Source: Fibrobacter sp. (GTDB taxonomy: Bacteria > Fibrobacterota > Fibrobacteria > Fibrobacterales > Fibrobacteraceae). Taken from it: a stretch of DNA of 62,108 nt. Below, piece by piece: positions 27,174 to 36,334 of this stretch; within the stretch, counting starts at the first letter, position 1; each line of letters opens with the position of its first letter. The notes below the pieces were generated by a model, which ran no database searches, was not told the origin of the DNA, and worked only from the letters and a program-made list of their open reading frames with translations. A program made the position numbers and the translations under genes. The stretch is taken from NCBI GenBank assembly GCA_012511955.1, contig JAAZFC010000074.1, positions 1 through 62,108 on the forward strand, given 5' to 3'.

Positions 27174-28514
27174 ATGTTAGATCTTACCCGCGGGCACGAA
27201 GCCAAAGTTTTAATTCGCTTTGCTCTGCCCATGTTGTTGGGAAATGTTTTTCAACAGTTGTATAATACTGTTGATAGCGTAGTAGTGGGGCATTTTGTTA
27301 GTAAACAAGCCCTGGCAGCGGTGGGGCAGGCTTTTCCAGTGATGTTTATTTCCATCGCCCTTATGATGGGATTTGGTATTGCCAGTAATGTTTTAGTGGC
27401 GCAGTTTTTTGGAGCTAAAAACTATAATCAAGTTAAAAAAATCATCGATACCACCATCAGCGTTACCTTGGTTTTTGCAGTGATAATGTCAGTTTTAGGA
27501 TATTTTATTTCCCCTTTGATTTTGAAGATAATGCAGACACCTGCCGATGTGATGCCCGATGCCACTTTGTATTTACGCATAATTTTTGCAGGATCTTTGC
27601 CTAGCTTTGGCTATAATGCGGTTAGTTCTATACAGCGAGGTTTGGGGGATTCTCGTACTCCACTCTACGCTTTGATGATTTCCACCGTTGTCAATGTGGT
27701 TTTAGATTTGCTTTTTGTCATTGTTTTTAAATGGGGCATAGCTGGGGTGGCCATAGCTACAATTATTGCGCAAATTGTAGCGTTATTGTGGATTGTCGCC
27801 TATTTACAACATAACAAAGAAAAGAACTTTATCAACTTTAAGGGTTTGAGTTTTGATAGAGCGATTTTTGCAGATATTCTTAAAATAGGTTTGCCTTCAG
27901 GGGTGCAACAAGCTATGGTGGGCGCAGGTTTAATGGCTTTGACTGGAGTAGTTAATCTTTTTGGAACCGACACTGCCGCGGCTTTTTCGGCGGCGGGTAA
28001 ATTGGATGGCTTTGCCATGATGCCAGCCATGAGTGTGGGCATGGCCATATCTACTTTTAGTGGACAAAACTTTGGTGCAGCCAATTTAGAGCGCATCCGT
28101 CGGGGCTTGTATTTTGGCATAGCTATAACTGTGGGAGTTATAGGGACTATTTCCGTAGGGCTGTTCTTTTGGGGAGATTATTTTGTGCGGTGGTTTACTT
28201 CGGAACCCGAAGTGATAAAAATCGGTTTTGAATATGTGCGCATTGTATCTTTGGGTTATGTTTTGCATGCGGTGATGTTTATTTATGGCGGAGTAATTCG
28301 CGGTGCGGGGAGCGTAATGTTTCCCATGATTTCTACTTTGATGGCCATGTGGATTGTGCGTATTCCTTTGGCTTTTTGGTTATCTAAGCATTGGGGTACA
28401 GACGGTATTTGGTGGTCTATTGTCATAGGCTTTTTTGCCGGTTTCTTGGCCAACATGCTTTATTATTATTTTGGAAATTGGAAAAAACGCCTACATTTGT
28501 TTGTAAAAGATTAA
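27174..28514 (+). CDS. MATE family multidrug/sodium antiporter
   Basis: Inner-membrane efflux pump of the MATE family, expected to expel cationic drugs or metabolites in exchange for Na+ or H+. The 446-residue product has about twelve hydrophobic segments in two halves. The N-terminus shows FALPMLLGNVFQQLYNTVDS with the family Pro and QQLYN motif, and VVVGHFVSKQALAAVG. A second family block lies near residue 275 (AFSAAGKLDGFAMMPAMSVG). It comes after the tRNA terminator and 13 bases before the diaminopimelate dehydrogenase gene, so the two are probably co-transcribed. Confidence 0.93.
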   Translation: MLDLTRGHEAKVLIRFALPMLLGNVFQQLYNTVDSVVVGHFVSKQALAAVGQAFPVMFISIALMMGFGIASNVLVAQFFGAKNYNQVKKIIDTTISVTLVFAVIMSVLGYFISPLILKIMQTPADVMPDATLYLRIIFAGSLPSFGYNAVSSIQRGLGDSRTPLYALMISTVVNVVLDLLFVIVFKWGIAGVAIATIIAQIVALLWIVAYLQHNKEKNFINFKGLSFDRAIFADILKIGLPSGVQQAMVGAGLMALTGVVNLFGTDTAAAFSAAGKLDGFAMMPAMSVGMAISTFSGQNFGAANLERIRRGLYFGIAITVGVIGTISVGLFFWGDYFVRWFTSEPEVIKIGFEYVRIVSLGYVLHAVMFIYGGVIRGAGSVMFPMISTLMAMWIVRIPLAFWLSKHWGTDGIWWSIVIGFFAGFLANMLYYYFGNWKKRLHLFVKD

Positions 28515-28527
28515 TTTGTGAGATATT

Positions 28528-29517
28528 ATGAGTAAAATTCGCATAGCTATTGTGGGATACGGTAATTTAGGGCGCGGGGTGGAAAGTGCCATTGCGCAAA
28601 ATGCCGATATGGAGCTGGTGGCCATGTTTACGCGGCGCGACCCTTCGACGGTGAAATTGCAAAAATCTCCAGCTCCGGTATGCGCTTACGATGATTTGCC
28701 CCAATGGCAGGGCAAAATAGATGTGATGATTTTATGCGGCGGTAGCGCCACGGATTTGGTGGAGCAAAGTCCTTATGTGGCGCAGTGGTTTAATATTATC
28801 GATAGCTATGATAATCACAGTCAAATTCCCGAATATTTTGCCAAAATCGACGAAGTTGCCCAAAAAAATGCCACGGTGGCTCTAATTTCCGTGGGTTGGG
28901 ATCCGGGTTTATTATCGGTGCAACGCATGTACAATACTTGCATTTTGCCCCAAGGACAAACTTATACTTTTTGGGGAAAAGGAGTGAGCCAAGGGCATTC
29001 CGATGCGGTGAGACGAGTGCAAAGCGTGTTAGATGCGCGTCAATATACTATTCCCATAGATTCCGCGTTGGAGCAAGTGCGTCAAGGGGAGAATCCCCAG
29101 CTAAGCCCGGGGCAAAGACACCGCCGGGAGTGCTTTGTGGTAGCCGAAGCTGGTGCGGATTTAGAAAAAATTAGCCAAGAAATTAAAAGCATGCCCGGCT
29201 ATTTTGTTGAATACGAAACCACCGTGCACTTTATAAGCGCCCAAGAATTGGCCGAGGAACATGGCGATTTACCTCACGGTGGGCGAGTGATACATAGTGC
29301 GCTTACCGGATTTGACTTAGAGCATAAGCAAAGGGTGGAGTTTGCCATTGCGCTGGATTCTAACCCAGAGTTTACCGCCAGCGTGATTGTGGCCCACGCT
29401 CGGGCAGTGCAACGCTTAAGCGCCCAAGGGCAAAAAGGGGCTTTTACGATTTTTGACATCGCCCCTGGCTTGCTCAGCCCCGAAAGCCCCGAAGAACTCC
29501 GCCGCAAATATTTGTAA
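28528..29517 (+). CDS. ddh: meso-diaminopimelate D-dehydrogenase
   Basis: NADPH-dependent enzyme that makes meso-diaminopimelate from tetrahydrodipicolinate in one step, for lysine and peptidoglycan. The 329-residue product has the dinucleotide motif IVGYGNLGRGVESAI at residue 8, CGGSATD, VGWDPGLLSVQR and FWGKGVSQGHSDAVRR; the last two are Ddh substrate-site signatures. This route bypasses the succinylase and aminotransferase pathways. It is co-transcribed with the MATE gene. Downstream lies a 525-base region without genes. Confidence 0.95.
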   Translation: MSKIRIAIVGYGNLGRGVESAIAQNADMELVAMFTRRDPSTVKLQKSPAPVCAYDDLPQWQGKIDVMILCGGSATDLVEQSPYVAQWFNIIDSYDNHSQIPEYFAKIDEVAQKNATVALISVGWDPGLLSVQRMYNTCILPQGQTYTFWGKGVSQGHSDAVRRVQSVLDARQYTIPIDSALEQVRQGENPQLSPGQRHRRECFVVAEAGADLEKISQEIKSMPGYFVEYETTVHFISAQELAEEHGDLPHGGRVIHSALTGFDLEHKQRVEFAIALDSNPEFTASVIVAHARAVQRLSAQGQKGAFTIFDIAPGLLSPESPEELRRKYL

Positions 29518-29995
29518 ATTTGTTACACGGTCATCGCCCACGGTCTCCGAGCAACGGTCATCGAGTGGTTGCAAGTTTCAGAGCTTCCGACCTCTTTACA
29601 AACTAGCTGTTGCGAGTTTGTGAAAATCATTTTAGACGAGGTCAGAGAGGTCCCCGAGTGGTTTTACTGCAAAATGCTTTGTGGATTAGTGTAAAACTGT
29701 ATCGAGGGGCGGTCATGAAAAAAAGTAGTAAGTAATAAGTTAGAAGTTGTAAGTTTGTAGAAAGCTTGGTACTTATTTCTTTTCTGCGAATCTTGATGCA
29801 GCTTAGTAATTTCCCCTGAGAAACTAGTTGCGGTTTTATTAAAATTTTGTCGCAACTTACAACTTACAACTCCCCGAAAAACTTGTAGCATCCCCCTACT
29901 TAATTCCCCCTCGATACTATTTTGTCTTTAATTTAAACTTTTAGATGAAGACAAAATCACTCGGGGACCGTGGTTGCACGCCTAACTTACCACGC
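29518..29995. repeat. gene-free region built from dispersed repeat units (copy B)
   Basis: No credible gene lies between 29518 and 30042. Near 29526-29570 there are three partial tandem copies of CACGGTC(A/T)(T/C)CGAG. A further copy AGGTCCCCGAGTGGTTT is at 29648-29664, and an inverted one, AATCACTCGGGGACCGTGG, at about 29955-29973. ACAAACT and AGTTTGT (29598-29604, 29615-29621) form a stem. The stretch 29724-29817 is the reverse complement of the repeat unit at 60864-60950, with AAGCTTGGTACTTATTTC and CTTGATGCAGCTTAGTAA. Confidence 0.7.
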
Positions 29996-30029
29996 AAAAA
30001 AAAGCCGCCTCACTCGAGACGGCCTTTTT
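29996..30029. terminator. bidirectional terminator between copy B repeats and the GH44 gene
   Basis: GCCGCCT (30004-30010) pairs with AGACGGC (30017-30023), with one mismatch, flanked by A8 on the left and CTTTTT on the right. It most likely ends the minus-strand GH44 operon. Confidence 0.75.
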
Positions 30030-30042
30030 GTGTAGGGTAGGG

Positions 30043-32547
30043 TTACTTTTTAAGCAACTTAGTGCTAAATCCTTGATTGGTACGCAAAATGTATAATCCA
30101 GCAGGTAGGTCTAAAGAAACACTTTGCTGCGGGCTAGTTATATCAATGCGTTGCCATAACTTTCCTTGGGGGCTATAAATCTGTACATAACGCGTGGTTT
30201 TTGGGGTTTGCAAATGCAATAGATTACCGTGCCATTGAACGCTAAAGTTATTGGCTATTTGTAGTTTGCTTTGCACTGAACTGGCAGTTTTTTCTAAAGA
30301 AATTTGCCAAATTGTCCATGTTGCACTTTCGCCAGTTTGCAGTTGAAAATTCACTTGCTGTTTTAAGTTGAGCTTGGAGCCGGCACCAAATTCTTCCCAT
30401 TTTACACAATGGGTGCTGCGTTTTGTGGCTTTAGGCCATAGGGGAGAGTTGGGCATAAAGCTTTGGGTTTTAGTATCGTCAGAGCCATCAACTTGCCCTA
30501 AAGAACCTTGTAGTCCCACAGTAGACTCGTAGTCTAGGCAAATACCTGCATATTCGCTTAAATCAATGCTTTGTGGCTTGCTACCTGTAGGAGTGCTGGC
30601 CCAGGAAAAACCAATTCCTGCGTAATTCCATGCTTGTTCTTCATTTTGTTTAGCAATAAATTCAACACTAATGCTTTGGTTAGTGTTAATGCCATCGGCA
30701 CTGATGTCAGTCATGGTGCTTAGTGTATCGCAATAATTATACCACCAATCGCCTAGTTTACCTGAAGGTTGGCGAACTTGCGCACCAGCTTCGTAATCCC
30801 AAACCACAGTATTTTCACCAGAAGCAGAGCTGCCTTTGTCACTGGAAGATGAACTAGGAGGAATTTCTCTTTCTGCAAATTCTGGCTTAGTCCCAGGGTC
30901 GTTTAAGCTAAATACCAAGGCATTTACTGACATGGGCTCAGCTTGGTAAAGGATTTTATCTTTATCTAAATCTATTCCATGGGCATAAAGGGCATTGCTG
31001 CTTTTATTTTTAAAAGTTTCGCCTCTTAAATAAGCTAAATCAAAAGCTGGAACCCAAGTTCCTCCGTGCACAAAATCGCTGACTTTTAAGTTTAGGGTTT
31101 GCGTACTTTCTTGACGATTAACAACTATCACCGTGAGAGAATCACCTGCAGCAGAAATCGAGGGGTAAATGGAAAGCAAATGATCTTCACTATGCTGTGG
31201 GTTTAAAGCTAGTTCTTTGCCATAAGTGGTGAATAAGTGCATGGTTTCAAACATACCATTGTACATATCCCAGGGAGTAAATAGCTCCACATCTCCGGCT
31301 GCTCCAAATTCTCCTAATTGAGAAGCGTACCACACCGCAGCAGCGGAAGCATCGTTTTTAATCCCATCAATGGTACCAAATTCGGTGAGTCCCGTGGTTA
31401 TTCCGTGGTTTTCACCCACATATTGATCGAGCCAGCGCCTAATGCGCAGTAAAATATATTGCTTATTAAGTTTGTCGTCCCATGCTCCAGTGCTCGTTTT
31501 AAGTCCATTGGAACCAGAAAAGGCGTAAGTTGTGTCAAACCAAACCCGGTGCACTTGTAAAATGTCCGCGCGATCACTAACTTCGTTATAACCAGGGTAA
31601 AAATGTATATCAAACACATCTACTAAGCGTTTCCCAGTGCGTTTTTGTTCTTCGCCGATGCGTTTGATAACATATTCTATAAAAGGGTAGTATTTACCAC
31701 CCACTTCTATGGATTCTTCGTGCCATTTATACCATTGCCATTCATTGGTAAGCACTGGGCCTACAATTTTAATTTCGGGGAATTTGGCGCGAGCTTTGAG
31801 GGCGGCATCCACATATATTTGCACGAAATCTTCAGCGCTCATGGTGTCTGGCATAACATCGTCATGGGTGGAATGCCAAATATCGGCTTCATTATCCGTA
31901 TTCCAGTACAAAAAGTTGTTTTTATCTAAGCCTAATTGATCAGCTCCAGAGCCAAACCAGTGATCCATAATGCCGAGGTTTTCTTCTACGCTACAACGTT
32001 CTAAATAAAGTTCAGGATCGTGGGGAGCGCTAGGCTTTTCACCTTCAGCGCTAATTGGAGGAGTTCCAGCCCAGTTGTTATTGGTACCTATGCTGCCAGT
32101 GTTTTCATCTATCCACCAAGCGTAACCATTATAGAGACCATCATTAAAATTATATTCATCGGTTTTCGCACACCAACCCAGCATAGAAATTGCAAACAAT
32201 CCTTGTACACCGGTTAATCTATCGTTAATTTCTTGGGCGCTAAAATCCCAATCGTTGTCGTAAACATTGTTATACCAGTCAGGGTGGGAAGTTTTTTTGC
32301 GTTTCCAGTTGTATTTAGAAGCGTTGTTTCCGTTGTTCATGCGCACCATGGTTAAACCTGCATCCAAATACTTTGTAATGGTATCAGCATGGGTGGGGAC
32401 ATCAGAGTTCTGCGAAATACCGTGGTTTTTACCGTAAATATAAGGTGAAACTTTTTGAGTTGCGCCTTGAGCGTCAACTGTGAATTCCAAAGTAGAGGCC
32501 ATGGAAAAAGTGACGCTCAAAATTAAGAATAATATTAACTTCTTCAT
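30043..32547 (-). CDS. secreted GH44 endoglucanase/xyloglucanase with C-terminal sorting domain
   Basis: Predicted extracellular beta-glucanase. From the start at 32547 (834 residues): signal peptide MKKLILFLILSVTFSMAS; a GH44 catalytic domain to about 540 with acid/base Glu220 in YWNTDNEADIW and candidate nucleophile Glu389 in GLTEFGT; a Ser-rich linker near 560-575; a beta-rich, CBM11-like module to about 770; and a C-terminal domain with VQIYSPQGKLWQRI and DLPAGLYILRT, typical of type IX secretion sorting. AGAGG lies five bases before this ATG, which overlaps the upstream stop. The family usually has NEP where this has NEA. It is third in an operon after a TIGR02147 regulator and a lipoprotein. 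Family assignment is from motifs. Confidence 0.85.
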   Translation of the reverse strand: MKKLILFLILSVTFSMASTLEFTVDAQGATQKVSPYIYGKNHGISQNSDVPTHADTITKYLDAGLTMVRMNNGNNASKYNWKRKKTSHPDWYNNVYDNDWDFSAQEINDRLTGVQGLFAISMLGWCAKTDEYNFNDGLYNGYAWWIDENTGSIGTNNNWAGTPPISAEGEKPSAPHDPELYLERCSVEENLGIMDHWFGSGADQLGLDKNNFLYWNTDNEADIWHSTHDDVMPDTMSAEDFVQIYVDAALKARAKFPEIKIVGPVLTNEWQWYKWHEESIEVGGKYYPFIEYVIKRIGEEQKRTGKRLVDVFDIHFYPGYNEVSDRADILQVHRVWFDTTYAFSGSNGLKTSTGAWDDKLNKQYILLRIRRWLDQYVGENHGITTGLTEFGTIDGIKNDASAAAVWYASQLGEFGAAGDVELFTPWDMYNGMFETMHLFTTYGKELALNPQHSEDHLLSIYPSISAAGDSLTVIVVNRQESTQTLNLKVSDFVHGGTWVPAFDLAYLRGETFKNKSSNALYAHGIDLDKDKILYQAEPMSVNALVFSLNDPGTKPEFAEREIPPSSSSSDKGSSASGENTVVWDYEAGAQVRQPSGKLGDWWYNYCDTLSTMTDISADGINTNQSISVEFIAKQNEEQAWNYAGIGFSWASTPTGSKPQSIDLSEYAGICLDYESTVGLQGSLGQVDGSDDTKTQSFMPNSPLWPKATKRSTHCVKWEEFGAGSKLNLKQQVNFQLQTGESATWTIWQISLEKTASSVQSKLQIANNFSVQWHGNLLHLQTPKTTRYVQIYSPQGKLWQRIDITSPQQSVSLDLPAGLYILRTNQGFSTKLLKK

Positions 32548-33740
32548 CATGGCCTCTTTAATTGGGGGAACATTTGTTGTGGAACAACACCGTGTAAAAC
32601 TAGATGGTCTAACCATAGTTCTGCTGTATTACCAGTCATAAATATTATACTATTAATGTGACTTAAATCACCTGTCTCTAAAAGCGTGGTTTCTTTTCCA
32701 TTTAGGCTAAAGGCACTGGGCAGCAGGTTCAACCTTTCCCACGAGGAGGGAAGGTGAACCTGGGTGGCATAAGTGCGCACACTGTCTGCCGAGTTGGGGG
32801 GTATAACTATAAGTTGAATTGTAAAATCGCCTTGGCCTTGGGCGTAAAAACTTAAACTGTCCATGTTAGAAAGATCTACAGTATTATTAGGCGTGTCTGC
32901 TAGGTGACTTTCATAAAAGTCCATACCGCAATGAGCAAAGCCGCCGTAACAGACATCAAAGTTAAGATGAGCGGCAACACCTAATTCAGATAATGAAGCT
33001 GGTTTGCGGGCGTCGTGCAAGTTTCCTGGGTTAATGCTACTGCTTGAATCAACGGAACAAAACCACCAGCCAGTACTAGTGAGCCAGTGCCATTTATTGG
33101 CGTTTCCACCTCTAGTAAAGTCTTCTATGATTACTGAATCGCCTTCTGCAATTTCTATATCTTCCCAGACTTCTATTTGGCCACTTTGCACTCTAGTATT
33201 TATTAAGGGCAATAAGCTACTATCACCCTGGGCAATTAAAGTCCATTCTCCAGGAGGAAGCTTGCTGCTAAACTTCCCTTCAGCATCACTTTGAACTTGG
33301 TGCGAAGAGTGAGCGAAATACATTTTATTACTGATTTTTTGCGCTAAATTACCGTGAATTTGAGCTGGTTTTTCCAATTGCAATATTAAATTTTCTTGAG
33401 CTTGGTTGAGAGTCTTTTGCGCCACCAAGCCATTCCATTCGGCTTCGATGGTTAGGGGCCAAGAAGGTGTTTTAATGCTAGTTTGTTTCGATTTTGAACG
33501 CGATGAGTCCGTTACAGGAGATTTGTCTTTCCATATACTGTCAGTCCACCCTTGGATGGGAACCACTTTGAGTAAAGCGTTGCTTACGGGCTGCCCCAAG
33601 GTGTCTAAGACTTGTACAGCTAAAGTGTTGCCAGCTTCATCCCATACGCCGCCGCCCGCGTGGTTCGTTTCTGAGCAACTTAGCCAAATATTTAAGCCTA
33701 GAACAACCAAAAAAGCTATTAATAATTTAAACTTTTTCAT
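32547..33740 (-). CDS. lipoprotein with carboxypeptidase-regulatory-like domain and a beta-rich C-terminal domain
   Basis: The 397-residue product starts at the ATG at 33740 (GGGGG upstream). The lipobox WLSC puts the lipidated Cys at residue 22. The next part, AGGGVWDEAGNTLAVQVLD, then GQPVSNALLKVVP, is a carboxypeptidase-regulatory-like Ig fold and is clearly related to the start of the lipoprotein at 54360. Residues about 205-390 look like a CBM11 or CIA30-type jelly roll (VIIEDFTRGGNANKWHW start, WLDHLVLHG end), probably binding polysaccharide. It overlaps the TIGR02147 gene by 14 nt and the GH44 gene by a few bases, so the three are translated as a unit. Confidence 0.82.
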   Translation of the reverse strand: MKKFKLLIAFLVVLGLNIWLSCSETNHAGGGVWDEAGNTLAVQVLDTLGQPVSNALLKVVPIQGWTDSIWKDKSPVTDSSRSKSKQTSIKTPSWPLTIEAEWNGLVAQKTLNQAQENLILQLEKPAQIHGNLAQKISNKMYFAHSSHQVQSDAEGKFSSKLPPGEWTLIAQGDSSLLPLINTRVQSGQIEVWEDIEIAEGDSVIIEDFTRGGNANKWHWLTSTGWWFCSVDSSSSINPGNLHDARKPASLSELGVAAHLNFDVCYGGFAHCGMDFYESHLADTPNNTVDLSNMDSLSFYAQGQGDFTIQLIVIPPNSADSVRTYATQVHLPSSWERLNLLPSAFSLNGKETTLLETGDLSHINSIIFMTGNTAELWLDHLVLHGVVPQQMFPQLKRP

Positions 33741-34620
33741 TGTTACCCCCACCATCGTTTAGCTGTGCTACGGGGAAAAAAGCATGAGCCAAACGCATAA
33801 TGCGGTCGGGATTTTGCACCCCTTCGATGCGATCCCTAAGCTGTCTTTTGGCTTGCATAATTATCTCTATGCAATCATCAAAAGCTTCCGCATCTACCGC
33901 CATATTTATTACCCTAATATCTCGTTTTGCAGGTGGGTGATTTTCTAAGCTAAGCTTGGCCAAATCCAAACTGTGATTTTGGTAAGCTCGTACCATCACT
34001 TTTTGCACTTGGCCACCGGTTTGTACGCTTTTTTCAGAGGCGTGCCACCTACCTTCGTTGTCTTGATAAACTAAATCGATGTTTTCTAAAAGTTCTAGTG
34101 ATTTTCTCACTTGCGCTGCAGAAATCGTTGGAGTTAAAAGTTTTCCAACTTCTTCGTAATTATCGCTAACTTCATAAATTTGAATAATCGCCCTGAGAGT
34201 GGAATGATACCATTTTTCGTAAAGGCGATTTTGTTCTGCCTTTAAAGTGCGTGCTTTGTTTCCCCGCAAATTGATTATTTGTTCAAATAACTTTTGCGAT
34301 TCAGCTTGCTTTCTGCATTTTCCAAATTTTACAAGTAGTTCAAAGTATTCTTTTGCTAAACCTTGCAAATGCAAATAATCACAAAATCTTGGCAAGGCAG
34401 CTGGGGATATGTGCAACTGTTTTTGCAAGATCCTATAAACTTGGCTGGCATCTAATTTTACGCCTTGACCAAATTTATTATAAGAAAACCAAGAATATTT
34501 CAGCTTGTAAGTATTGAACCAACTTTGCAAATATTCTCTATAATCCAAAAAATCAAAAACAGAAACTCCACAGTTTTTTGCAGAATTTTCATAATTTTTT
34601 GCAATGGATTTTTTCTTCAT
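33727..34620 (-). CDS. TIGR02147 family regulator-like protein (first copy)
   Basis: The 297-residue soluble protein matches the TIGR02147 family, expanded in Fibrobacter. Markers are FDFLDYREYLQSWFNTYK at about 22-39, a helix-turn-helix-like stretch (VKLDASQVYRILQKQLHISP), WYHSTLRAII near residue 138, LLTPTISAAQVRKSLELLENIDLV, and LSLENHPPAKRDIRVINMAV. The family is thought to regulate transcription, but its mechanism is not established. It heads the operon with the lipoprotein and GH44 gene and overlaps the lipoprotein by 14 nt. A second copy at 53489 has the same neighbour. Confidence 0.88.
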   Translation of the reverse strand: MKKKSIAKNYENSAKNCGVSVFDFLDYREYLQSWFNTYKLKYSWFSYNKFGQGVKLDASQVYRILQKQLHISPAALPRFCDYLHLQGLAKEYFELLVKFGKCRKQAESQKLFEQIINLRGNKARTLKAEQNRLYEKWYHSTLRAIIQIYEVSDNYEEVGKLLTPTISAAQVRKSLELLENIDLVYQDNEGRWHASEKSVQTGGQVQKVMVRAYQNHSLDLAKLSLENHPPAKRDIRVINMAVDAEAFDDCIEIIMQAKRQLRDRIEGVQNPDRIMRLAHAFFPVAQLNDGGGNNEKV

Positions 34621-34761
34621 GTTTATAATTTATGCTATTTACAGAAAGAAGGTTAGTTTTTTATAAAATAATATTGCAATAAAAATTGCAATGATATTAA
34701 TGCCGCCTCCATAAATACTGAATTTCTGTTTAGAAACTATATGTTTGTAATTCATAAATGA

Positions 34762-35826
34762 ATGAAAGCTCAGATAATGAAATTTGCAATTTTACTACTA
34801 ATGAGAAAAATTTTAATTATGATTTTTGTGGTGGTGCTTTGTGCTTTTGCTCAAGAGCGTTCAATATTCAGCGAACCGACCATAAGTTCCCGCTATTCTC
34901 CCAAGTTGCAAGAAAAAAATGCTCGTAGTGATAGTTTGCTACCTGCCTTAGATGGCGATATGGCTTTTGCGGAACTTGTTCGTATTAGACCCGGATTATG
35001 GAGTTTAGCTCGTTTAGACGAATATGGCGAAGTGCTCACTAAATTGCAGGTTGATTTGGTGTATATAGATGGGATACGAGAAGATCAATTCTGCATTTTA
35101 GACAAAAAAGCTCCCAATAGCCAAGAAAGTTGGTCTTTGAGCATTGGGATAGACTTTGTGTCTGGCGGATCTAACACGGTGGAAGTGCATGTGCAACAAT
35201 GCTTAGATTATGCCCGCAATGAGCTGGGCTATCAAGTGAGAAAAGGGGATAAAGTGGTGAATATCCCTCCGCGCAAAGTCATAGAAGAAATTGCCCAGAG
35301 TGAAATCCCCGAAGTTTTGGCGGTGGATTTGCAAGCCAGAGTGTTAAATGCCCACCGCGAAGTGGCGCATACTGGACAATGCCCCAAAGATATTGACGCA
35401 TATATGGTGCTTTTTGAAGTCTGGGAACAGGTTAAAGATTTACCCATGGATTTAGTGTTAATCAATGATTTACTTAATCCCAAAAATAATGGGCAAAAAG
35501 CGGTGCATAGTTGTGCTTTTAGTCGCGAATGGAACAAAAGATATTCAGAATCTGCTGTTTTGCAGTGCAATATAGACGCGAATTTTTGCAAATATAAGCA
35601 AAGTGAAGATGGCACTACTCGCTGGTCTTTCGATTATGATGAGAATGTCTTGATTTTCGAACCTTTAAAGGTGCTATTCCTTAAGTTTGGGGGGAAATCC
35701 ATTCGTAAAGGGGGAGCTGTAATGGATTTGCGGATAATTCCATTGTCTTCTTCTATGTTTTTGGAGGCCTATATAGACAAAAGTGGCCTGCCGGCCACTT
35801 TAGGATTAATAACTGTGGGTAAATAA
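34762..35826 (+). CDS. secreted protein of unknown function
   Basis: The 354-residue product has a signal peptide, most naturally read from the in-frame Met at residue 14 (MRKILIMIFVVVLCAFA). The mature part has four widely spaced Cys residues (FCILD, QQCLDYA, GQCPKD and HSCAF regions) and an alternating alpha/beta pattern, but no family that I recognise. It is divergent from the TIGR02147 gene (141 bases apart) and ends exactly where the convergent ilvH ends. The role is unknown; a periplasmic or surface location is likely. Confidence 0.7.
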   Translation: MKAQIMKFAILLLMRKILIMIFVVVLCAFAQERSIFSEPTISSRYSPKLQEKNARSDSLLPALDGDMAFAELVRIRPGLWSLARLDEYGEVLTKLQVDLVYIDGIREDQFCILDKKAPNSQESWSLSIGIDFVSGGSNTVEVHVQQCLDYARNELGYQVRKGDKVVNIPPRKVIEEIAQSEIPEVLAVDLQARVLNAHREVAHTGQCPKDIDAYMVLFEVWEQVKDLPMDLVLINDLLNPKNNGQKAVHSCAFSREWNKRYSESAVLQCNIDANFCKYKQSEDGTTRWSFDYDENVLIFEPLKVLFLKFGGKSIRKGGAVMDLRIIPLSSSMFLEAYIDKSGLPATLGLITVGK

Positions 35827-36327
35827 TTAGGTAACTTCGTCGCCACGGGCCATAATAACTTTACCCGTGCGAATGAACTCAATGACCCCGAATTTTTCTA
35901 ATAAGCCTGTGATAGCATCGATTTTTTCGGTGCTACCCGTAACTTGAAAAATCATAGCAGTTTCGGTCATATCTAAAGTTGTAGCTTTAAAATGATTGGC
36001 TATTTGTAAAAGTTCTGTGCGCTCTTCGCTGCAAGCTTTTACTTTGAATAGAGCCATTTCACGCTGTACTAAAGATATACCTGTATGGTCATGGGCATGA
36101 ATTACATCTACCAATTTTTCTAGTTGTAGTATTATTTGCTCCAAAGTGTCAGGATTACCCCTAGCCACAATGCTAATACGAGAAAAATTACCATCTAAAG
36201 CGGGGGAGACCACTAAAGAATCAATGTTGTAGCCTCGACGCGAGAACACCAAGGCTATGCGTACTAAAACTCCAGGTTTATTAGAAACCAAAAGACTGAT
36301 AGAATGAGCTGGATCTTGTATAGTCAT
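35827..36327 (-). CDS. ilvH: acetolactate synthase, small regulatory subunit
   Basis: Regulatory subunit of acetohydroxyacid synthase, giving valine feedback control in branched-chain amino acid synthesis. The 166-residue product has an N-terminal ACT domain (SLLVSNKPGVLVRIALVFSR) and the C-terminal partner domain. GAGG lies before the ATG. It starts 7 bases after ilvB ends, so the two subunits are made from one transcript. Confidence 0.95.
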   Translation of the reverse strand: MTIQDPAHSISLLVSNKPGVLVRIALVFSRRGYNIDSLVVSPALDGNFSRISIVARGNPDTLEQIILQLEKLVDVIHAHDHTGISLVQREMALFKVKACSEERTELLQIANHFKATTLDMTETAMIFQVTGSTEKIDAITGLLEKFGVIEFIRTGKVIMARGDEVT

Positions 36328-36334
36328 ATTTACC

